In this document: positions 58,370-64,000 of the stretch, one piece after another
Position numbering within the stretch: the stretch's first letter is position 1
Layout of the letters: the number at the start of each line of letters is the position of its first letter
Source: JAJYUU01 sp963822955
GTDB taxonomy: Bacteria > Actinomycetota > Actinomycetes > Streptosporangiales > Streptosporangiaceae
Assembly (NCBI GenBank): GCA_963822955.1
Contig: CAWGJS010000001.1
Location: 620,001 to 684,000, forward strand
Direction of reading: 5' to 3'
DNA: 64,000 bases
Position numbers and translations under genes: made by a program
The notes under the pieces: model-generated
Database searches by the model: none
Seen by the model: only the letters and a program-made list of their open reading frames with translations
Told to the model about the DNA's origin: nothing

Positions 58370-60742
58370 ATGCGCTCGCGTCCCGCTAGGTTCTCGCTCC
58401 GGCTTGCGATCGCGCTGGCGGGCACGATGTCCATCTCGCTCGGTGTCGTGCTGCTGCCCTGGGCGGCCGGCAGCCTGGCAGCCGCACAGGCCGCTCCGGC
58501 GATGTCAACAGCGAGCGGCACGGCGACGCCGAGCTCCACGGCAACGGCCAGCCCGACGGCAACTGCCACCGCTACGCCAACGCCGAGCCCGTCGGACAGT
58601 CCGAGCGCGTCAGGCAGTCCCAGCCCGCGACCGTCTAAGACGCACGCTCCGCCAGCGCTCACCGCACCGCGAGACGGCACGGTCGTACGCGGGCCGCAGA
58701 TGTTCGACCCGGCCAGGGGCAAGCTCTTCCCGAATTCGAGCCACGTGTCGGTCAGCCAGGTCAGCAGCCTTGTCAATCAGGTCGTGCAGGTATCCTGGAC
58801 CGGCTTCACGCCGAGCACGTCGGTGACCTACGACCCGGGCGCCACGCTGTACCCGGTCATGGTGGCCGAGTGCGGCGGGACTGATCCGCGCAGCTCCGCG
58901 GATTGCTTCGGGGCCGATAACGGTGGCGTGACCGGCCAGTTCAGTCAGTTCGGCCCGATGAACACGGCCTATGCCACGACAGCCTCGAACGGCACCGGGA
59001 CGACTGACATAGAGCTGCTCACTGCTCAGGAGGATTCGAAGCTCGGCTGCAAGCGCGGCCACCCCTGCTCGCTGGTGATCGTTCCCGCCCAGGGCGGAAA
59101 TATCTTCGACTCGCCGGTCAAATGCGGTGACCACTCGCAGGACCAGTATTCAGCCACCGGCGCATACTCGTTTACGACGAATTACGGCGGCTGTTCGTGG
59201 CGCAACCGCATCGTCGTCCCGCTTAGATTCGCCCCGACGCCAAGCGATTGTCCCATCCGTAAGCCTGACTTCAGCGTCATCGGCTCGCCCATGCTTGGAC
59301 GTGCCATGTTCTCCTGGCAGGCCGCGCTGTGTACAAGCTCCGCCCCGGTCAGCATCCAGTACGACTCAGCGCAGAACGAGCCGCTGGCGAGGCAGGACTT
59401 CCAGTCAGGTCTCGATGACGTGGCACTGACCACCTTGCCTGCGACCGGATCATCACAGCGCAGGTACGCCTACGCGCCGGTCGCCATATCGGCAGAGTCC
59501 GTCGCGTTCGCGGTGGACAACCCGACGACCGGGAAGCCGCTCACGCACCTGAAACTGGACCCGAGGCTGGTCGCGAAACTGCTGACCCAGTCGTATGACT
59601 TCGAGCACGAGGGCTGCGACAATGGCCGGCCACCGCCCGGAATCGGCTGCGACAACGCCGTCGACAACGAACCTGCCTCGCTGTTCGCCGACCCCGAGTT
59701 CAAGGAACTGAACCACCACATTGCCTTCGTCGGCGACGGATTCCAGGTGCCGACCGTGGTGTCTGGTCAGAGCGACATGACGTGGGAGCTTACCCGCTGG
59801 ATCGCCGCCAGTAAGGCGGCCAAGTCCTTCGTGGACGGCACGTTCGATCCGTGGGGCGAGCACGTGAATACCAACTACCTGGACATGCAGCTGCCCACTG
59901 CCACGCTCAGCTCGATGGATCCCTATCTCCCGGTGGAACACCGGTATTCACCGGTCTACCCGCTGAGCCAGGTCGCGCAGTACCAGGTGGAGAACTGGTA
60001 TCCCGCGACCAGCTGGGAGCCGGATCCGCGGGGTAACTACGACAAGCTGGATCCGGAGGTGCCGGGCAACCGTGCCCTGTTCGCCATACTCGATCAGGGC
60101 AACGCGGCGGCCTTCTCCCTGCCGGTCGCCGCGCTCGAGAACGCCGCGGGCAAGTACGTGTACCCGACGACGGCCACCATGCTCGCGGCCGTAGAGCACG
60201 ACATGACCACGGCCAAGAACAAGGTCACGCAGCAGATCGACGCGAGCCGCAAGGTCAAGGGCGCCTACCCGCTCACGATGGTGATCTACGCGATGGTTCC
60301 GACGAGCGGGATCTCCAAGCACAAAGCCACGAAGATCGCGCAATGGCTTGACTTCGTCGCCGGGCAAGGCCAGCAGGCAGGCGACCAGCCAGGTGAGCTG
60401 CAGGCCGGCTACGTCCCGCTCACCGCCCAGATGCGCGCGGAAACGATCAAGGCCGCGAAGGAAGTGCTGAATCAGGCCGGCAACAGGCACGCTAAGGGGA
60501 CGCAGGGCACAAGTGCCGCCGCGGCGGCGACGCCGGCGCCGAGCTCGAGTACGGTCATCGGCCTTGGTGACGTCGCTGACCCGGCGGCATCCGGCCCGGC
60601 CAGATATGCCGTGCCGGTGCTGCTGATCACCGGCGGACTGCTGGCCGTTGCCGCGTCGCTCTCGCTCGTCCTGGGCCGCAGCGGCGCGACTGCCATCGCC
60701 AGGCTTCGACGCGTGCGCCTGCCAGTGCTGAAGAAGCGCTGA
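58370..60742 (+). CDS. Secreted, C-terminally membrane-anchored substrate-binding-like protein
   Basis: A 790-residue exported protein. A signal peptide (RLAIALAGTMSISLGVVLLP) is followed by about 50 residues of Ser/Thr/Ala/Pro (TATPTPSPSDSPSASGSPSP), probably glycosylated. A strand-rich domain follows (residues 130-330), then a PstS-like binding region with ALTTLPATGSSQRRYAYAPV and AVDNPTTGKP. Near the C-terminus an Ala/Ser linker precedes one membrane helix (VPVLLITGGLLAVAASLSLV) and a basic tail, RLRRVRLPVLKKR. It is thus a surface protein anchored at its C-terminus. It follows the smaller binding protein by 104 bp, behind that gene's terminator. The ligand is unknown. Confidence 0.82.
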   Translation: MRSRPARFSLRLAIALAGTMSISLGVVLLPWAAGSLAAAQAAPAMSTASGTATPSSTATASPTATATATPTPSPSDSPSASGSPSPRPSKTHAPPALTAPRDGTVVRGPQMFDPARGKLFPNSSHVSVSQVSSLVNQVVQVSWTGFTPSTSVTYDPGATLYPVMVAECGGTDPRSSADCFGADNGGVTGQFSQFGPMNTAYATTASNGTGTTDIELLTAQEDSKLGCKRGHPCSLVIVPAQGGNIFDSPVKCGDHSQDQYSATGAYSFTTNYGGCSWRNRIVVPLRFAPTPSDCPIRKPDFSVIGSPMLGRAMFSWQAALCTSSAPVSIQYDSAQNEPLARQDFQSGLDDVALTTLPATGSSQRRYAYAPVAISAESVAFAVDNPTTGKPLTHLKLDPRLVAKLLTQSYDFEHEGCDNGRPPPGIGCDNAVDNEPASLFADPEFKELNHHIAFVGDGFQVPTVVSGQSDMTWELTRWIAASKAAKSFVDGTFDPWGEHVNTNYLDMQLPTATLSSMDPYLPVEHRYSPVYPLSQVAQYQVENWYPATSWEPDPRGNYDKLDPEVPGNRALFAILDQGNAAAFSLPVAALENAAGKYVYPTTATMLAAVEHDMTTAKNKVTQQIDASRKVKGAYPLTMVIYAMVPTSGISKHKATKIAQWLDFVAGQGQQAGDQPGELQAGYVPLTAQMRAETIKAAKEVLNQAGNRHAKGTQGTSAAAAATPAPSSSTVIGLGDVADPAASGPARYAVPVLLITGGLLAVAASLSLVLGRSGATAIARLRRVRLPVLKKR

Positions 60743-60863
60743 GCGCGGTCGCCGGGCGTCTCCGGCCGCGAGAGACTGGGGTTAAGACAGCCGCGGACAC
60801 GACGCAGCACCGGGGCTCGGCGGCCGCTGCATGCCCGAGATCGAAGCGGATGGGGGGCGTGTC

Positions 60864-61505
60864 ATGACTTTCACCGATCGTGATGATGCGGGCCGGCAGC
60901 TTGCCAAGCGCCTGGAGTACCTGCGCGGCCAGCCGCTGGTGGTACTGGGCCTGCCACGGGGAGGTGTTCCTGTCGCCGCGCAGGTCGCTCGGGCACTCGG
61001 CGCGCCGCTGGACGTCATCGTCGTCCGCAAGCTCGGCACGCCGTTCCAGCCTGAACTGGGCATGGGCGCGGCGGGAGAGGACGGGGTGCAGGTCATCAAC
61101 TCCGAGGTCGTCAGCCACGCCGGAGTCACGGAAAACGAACTCGCCGCGATCGCGGCGCGCGAACAGGCCCAGGTGGCGGAGCGCGCGGAGCGCTACCGGG
61201 TGTGCCGTCCACGCGAGCCGCTCACCGGACGGGTCGCAGTGGTCGTCGACGACGGCATCGCCACCGGGTCCACCGCCCGCGCCGCCTGCCAGATCGCCCG
61301 GGCGCACGGCGCGGCCCGCGTGGTGCTCGCCGTGCCAGTAGCACCGCAGGGCTGGGAGCCCAGAATCGGCAGCGATGCCGACGAGTTCGTGTGCGTGGAC
61401 ACGCCATTCGACTTCTTCGGCATCGGGCAGTTCTATGACGATTTCTCACAGACCGGCGATGATGCGGTCATTGCCTGCCTGAGCGGCGCGACTACCCCAG
61501 AGTAA
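60864..61505 (+). CDS. Phosphoribosyltransferase domain protein
   Basis: A 213-residue type I phosphoribosyltransferase-fold protein starting MTFTDRDDAGRQLAKRLEYL. The PRPP-binding signature VAVVVDDGIATGSTARAA carries the two adjacent acidic residues. The flexible hood, VIVVRKLGTPFQPELGMGAA, and the closing IAREQAQVAERAERYRVCRP are typical of the family that in actinobacteria is annotated simply as phosphoribosyltransferase. It is not a purine or pyrimidine salvage enzyme of known type. The ATG at 60864 has a GGGGGG ribosome site; the ATG at 60831 lacks one. No partner gene is adjacent. Confidence 0.9.
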   Translation: MTFTDRDDAGRQLAKRLEYLRGQPLVVLGLPRGGVPVAAQVARALGAPLDVIVVRKLGTPFQPELGMGAAGEDGVQVINSEVVSHAGVTENELAAIAAREQAQVAERAERYRVCRPREPLTGRVAVVVDDGIATGSTARAACQIARAHGAARVVLAVPVAPQGWEPRIGSDADEFVCVDTPFDFFGIGQFYDDFSQTGDDAVIACLSGATTPE

Positions 61506-61548
61506 GGCGGCTCGAGCTCCGGCCAGCGCTCCCTGCCGGCGATCAAGC

Positions 61549-61564
61549 CTGGCGGCCCCGCCAG
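61549..61564 (+). terminator. Short GC hairpin after the phosphoribosyltransferase gene
   Basis: CTGGCG and CGCCAG pair (6 bp) around GCCC, 43 bp after the stop codon. It is small but positioned as a terminator. Confidence 0.35.
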
Positions 61565-61701
61565 CTCGCCCATTCCCGATCATTACCGGTACTTGCTTAA
61601 GTCATTAATGGCTGTGGCGTTTTGCTGAAGCGGTCTCCGGGAATGGCTGCTGCAGTCTCCCAAATGCGGCTGCCATCTATCAGATAAGGGCTTCTGCTAC
61701 G

Positions 61702-63441
61702 ATGAATCAGCAAATACCCCCTCGCCTTGAGGCGGATCTATTTTTGCTGCACGCCCCCAGCGTCTACGACTTCCGAGAGCGCGACGACATGCTGTTCGCC
61801 TACCTGAGCGACAGCGACAGCGTCAACGTCACCTCGATCTACGAGATGTATCCGATCGGCTGGTTCTCGATCAAGCAGCACCTGGCTGACCATGGGTTCG
61901 ACGCGAAGATCGTGAACGTCGCCGCCCTGATGCTGATGCATCCTGACCTGGACGTCCCCAGGCTCCTCAGCCGCCTGGAAGCGCCGATCTTCGGATTCGA
62001 CCTCCACTGGATGACGCAATGTCAGGGCGCCATTGAGCTGGCAGCCCTCCTGAAAAAGGTGCACCCGGACGCCCTGACTATCTTCGGCGGCATCTCGGCG
62101 ACCTATTACGCCAGCCAGCTCATCGAGTATCCGAGCGTAGACGTTGTCATTCAGGGTTACGACACCCTCGAGCCGGTCAGGGAGCTAGTCCGGGAGGTAC
62201 GGCTGGGCCATCGCGACTTCAGCTCCATCCCGAACCTGCTGTACAAGACCGACGGGGAGATCCAGGCCACCGGGTTCACCCACAAGCCGGCCAGCCACTA
62301 CAACAACGCCCGGAACGACTGGTCGTATTACCGTGACGGCGCCGGCGCCGGGCCGTCGGTCTCCAAGCTCATCATGACCTTGCCGAACACCGGATGCGCG
62401 CACGACTGCGGCTGGTGCGGCGGCTCACGGTTTGCCTACCGCAACATCATGGGCGTCCATAAGACCCTGATCCAGAAGGACAACGATCTCATCGTCGAAG
62501 AACTCCGCACCATGCAGGAGGCGGCTAAGCGCACCTCGATATATGCGCTTCAGTGCTATTCGGAAAACAAGGTGCGGATGCATCAGTATCTGGACGCCGT
62601 GAAGGAGGTCGGCTACAGCAGCGTCTTCTTCGAGCAGTTCAACCTGACGCCCGCCGATACGCTGAAGAAAATGGGTGAGTCAACCTCCGCCTACATCATG
62701 CTCTCGCCCGAGTCTCACGACCCGAAGATAAGCGCGGCGGCTGGGCGCGGGACGTACACCATGGAGGAAATGGAGAACTGGATTCCCCGCGCCCTCGATG
62801 CTGGCGTCAAGGGCATCATGATCTGGTATTTCATCGGCATGCCGTATCAGGACCGGCAGTCGGTCCTGGACACTGTTGCCTACTCCGAGCGGCTGATACG
62901 CAAGTTCGGCGGCTGGGACGCGCTTCCGCTGATCTGCCCGATGGTGCCGTTCCTTGATCCCGGGTGCCGGTTCTTCGAGGAGCCGGCGGAGCACGGCTAC
63001 CGGATCTTCCACCGCACCCTGGAGGAGCACCGGCGCGCCATGGTGGAGCCGCTGTGGTACCGGCGGCTGAACTACGAGACGGAGTGGCTCGACAGGCGCG
63101 AGCTGCAGGACGTCTCCTATGAGGCCATTGCCCGCCTGGTCGAGATCAAGGGCGAGTACGGGGTCCTACCGCCGCAGTTCTGCAAAGCCATCCTGGTGAC
63201 CATTGACGAGACACGACAGCTCCTCGGGGAGATGGAAACAGCGCTGCTGCTCGACGGGGCGCTGCCAGTGGCGCTGCGAAACGAGATCCGCTCCTACAAC
63301 CGCAAGATCCTCGCCTACTCGAGCGACCAGATCGTGCCGGTACGCCGGCCTTTCGGCGGCCGGTGGTTCGATGACGTCACTGTCCCGCAAGAGATGATCG
63401 ATGACATCCTGGCGATCCCGGCCGGTGTCAGCGCGCTCTGA
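61702..63441 (+). CDS. Cobalamin-binding-type radical SAM enzyme
   Basis: A 579-residue protein. Residues 45-165 form a B12-binding-like Rossmann domain (WFSIKQHLADHGFDAKIVNV, APIFGFDLHWMTQ, TIFGGISATYY) but lack a DxHxxG cobalamin histidine motif. Radical SAM cysteines 232, 236 and 239 lie in CAHDCGWCGGS, and the domain runs to about residue 440. A helical C-terminal domain follows (residues 440-579). Family proteins of this order methylate or rearrange unreactive carbons in natural products. The upstream AT-rich stretch holds a promoter-like TACGAT next to the ATG, implying a leaderless start. It converges with a P450 gene whose stop is 6 bp away. Confidence 0.85.
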   Translation: MNQQIPPRLEADLFLLHAPSVYDFRERDDMLFAYLSDSDSVNVTSIYEMYPIGWFSIKQHLADHGFDAKIVNVAALMLMHPDLDVPRLLSRLEAPIFGFDLHWMTQCQGAIELAALLKKVHPDALTIFGGISATYYASQLIEYPSVDVVIQGYDTLEPVRELVREVRLGHRDFSSIPNLLYKTDGEIQATGFTHKPASHYNNARNDWSYYRDGAGAGPSVSKLIMTLPNTGCAHDCGWCGGSRFAYRNIMGVHKTLIQKDNDLIVEELRTMQEAAKRTSIYALQCYSENKVRMHQYLDAVKEVGYSSVFFEQFNLTPADTLKKMGESTSAYIMLSPESHDPKISAAAGRGTYTMEEMENWIPRALDAGVKGIMIWYFIGMPYQDRQSVLDTVAYSERLIRKFGGWDALPLICPMVPFLDPGCRFFEEPAEHGYRIFHRTLEEHRRAMVEPLWYRRLNYETEWLDRRELQDVSYEAIARLVEIKGEYGVLPPQFCKAILVTIDETRQLLGEMETALLLDGALPVALRNEIRSYNRKILAYSSDQIVPVRRPFGGRWFDDVTVPQEMIDDILAIPAGVSAL

Positions 63442-63447
63442 CGTAGC

Positions 63448-64000
63448 TCACGAGGCCGCGGGCGGCTGCCCGCACCGGATGCGGACCGGGAGCTTCTGCG
63501 GGCCGCGGACCTGGCCAGTGGACCAGCGAACCGCAACCGCATCCGGGAGGGAGAAGGCGGGGATCCGCTCAAGCCATACCTCGAGTGCGACGCGTAGTTC
63601 CATCCGGGCCAGATGCGAGCCGACGCAGCGATGGATGCCGAGGCCGAACGCGGCGTGCCGGTTGATGTCGCGGTCGATGATCACCTCGTCGGCCCGGTCG
63701 AATTGAGCCGGGTCGCGGTTGGCCGCGGGGAACGGCAGCAGCACCCAGTCATCGGGTCTCATCTCCGCACCGCGGACGAGCACGTCCTGCTTCACCAGCC
63801 GCGCCATGCTGACCGGGGCGTAGGCGCGCAGGAACTCCTCTATCGCCAGCGGCAGCAGCTCAGGCTCGCCGACCAGCCGCTCACGATCCCGCGAGTTGCT
63901 GGCCAGGTGCCACAGCGAGGCGCCGATGGCGCTTGCCGTGGTGTCGGTTCCGGCGATCAGCAGCAGCGTCATCGTGCCCACCACGTGCGATACGTCGAGC
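63448..64000 (-). CDS. Cytochrome P450, C-terminal part (5' end beyond the window)
   Basis: The visible 184 residues hold the I-helix oxygen motif AGTDTT, the ExxR motif in EEFLRAYAPV and the complete heme loop FGLGIHRCVGSHLAR. It also has ANRDPAQFDRADEVIIDR, all in normal order. The frame is open to the window edge (LDVSHVVGTMTLL), so about half the protein is missing only because the window ends. It is 6 bp from the stop of the convergent radical SAM gene; the two may belong to one pathway. The substrate is unknown. Confidence 0.92.
   Translation of the reverse strand, partial: LDVSHVVGTMTLLLIAGTDTTASAIGASLWHLASNSRDRERLVGEPELLPLAIEEFLRAYAPVSMARLVKQDVLVRGAEMRPDDWVLLPFPAANRDPAQFDRADEVIIDRDINRHAAFGLGIHRCVGSHLARMELRVALEVWLERIPAFSLPDAVAVRWSTGQVRGPQKLPVRIRCGQPPAAS

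Noticed and set aside
1..64000. CRISPR array or Cas genes
   Set aside because: The only regular repeats are the coding repeats of rho, the CWAVG repeats and the dispersed tRNA copies; none has CRISPR-like short repeats and unique spacers.

Overview
The window reads as chromosome of a high-GC actinomycete. The left end carries the conserved actinobacterial block rho - rpmE - prfA - prmC - tsaC - WecA/MraY-like transferase, preceded by an NrtL-type arginyl-tRNA-synthetase-like gene and a CheY-like gene. GTG starts, long GC-rich hairpins, several cytochromes P450, a BTAD/AfsR-type regulator, a PknG-like remnant and a serine peptidase of the sedolisin family fit the same group. The sequence contains many frameshifted or truncated genes, some clearly decayed. 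A few (the transferase at the left edge, the tannase-like esterase) are single-base events that could also be assembly errors.

Layout. (1) 1-8230: core translation and transcription-termination genes, all on the minus strand. (2) 8352-30656: an intact tRNA-Arg(CCG), followed by four further copies of its 3' half at about 9901, 14420, 27490 and 30610. The copies cut the region into consecutive segments. No integrase, transposase or conjugation gene was recognised, so this looks like a stack of old tRNA-targeted insertions. Cargo includes two PPOX-fold flavoproteins around a GCS2-type ligase, a pseudo-receiver/thioredoxin-reductase-like fusion, a fused ferredoxin-reductase with a P450, a second P450, hydrolases, an MOSC protein and pseudogenes (TetR, VOC, DoxX). 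The copies at 14420, 27490 and 30610 each have a toxin-antitoxin operon (MazF-like, HigBA-like, VapBC-like) just to their left, and each operon is transcribed away from the copy. (3) 30837-46568: accessory metabolism. It has a bicovalent-type FAD oxidase with a BTAD-NB-ARC regulator, a GcvT-like protein and a divergent FAD oxidoreductase separated by a GH9 remnant, a further toxin-antitoxin pair, a secreted sugar dehydrogenase, a sedolisin and an arylsulfatase. (4) 46587-61505: a broken CWAVG-repeat protein, a 2-oxoglutarate oxygenase with a TPR protein, an odd class I tRNA with anticodon UAA beside a GntR regulator, a collapsed kinase/PP2C/VWA locus in which only the PP2C is whole, a tannase-like esterase, two secreted substrate-binding-like proteins and a phosphoribosyltransferase. 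(5) 61702-64000: a cobalamin-type radical SAM enzyme converging with a truncated P450.

The main candidate for something not routinely described is the serial tRNA-Arg array, in which three successive repeat copies each sit beside a different outward-facing toxin-antitoxin operon. The toxin-antitoxin promoters share a compact architecture: the -10 box lies 6-8 nt before the start codon, which implies leaderless mRNAs. In two of them a palindromic operator occupies the promoter spacer. Functional statements rest on motif recognition by eye; no database search was run.
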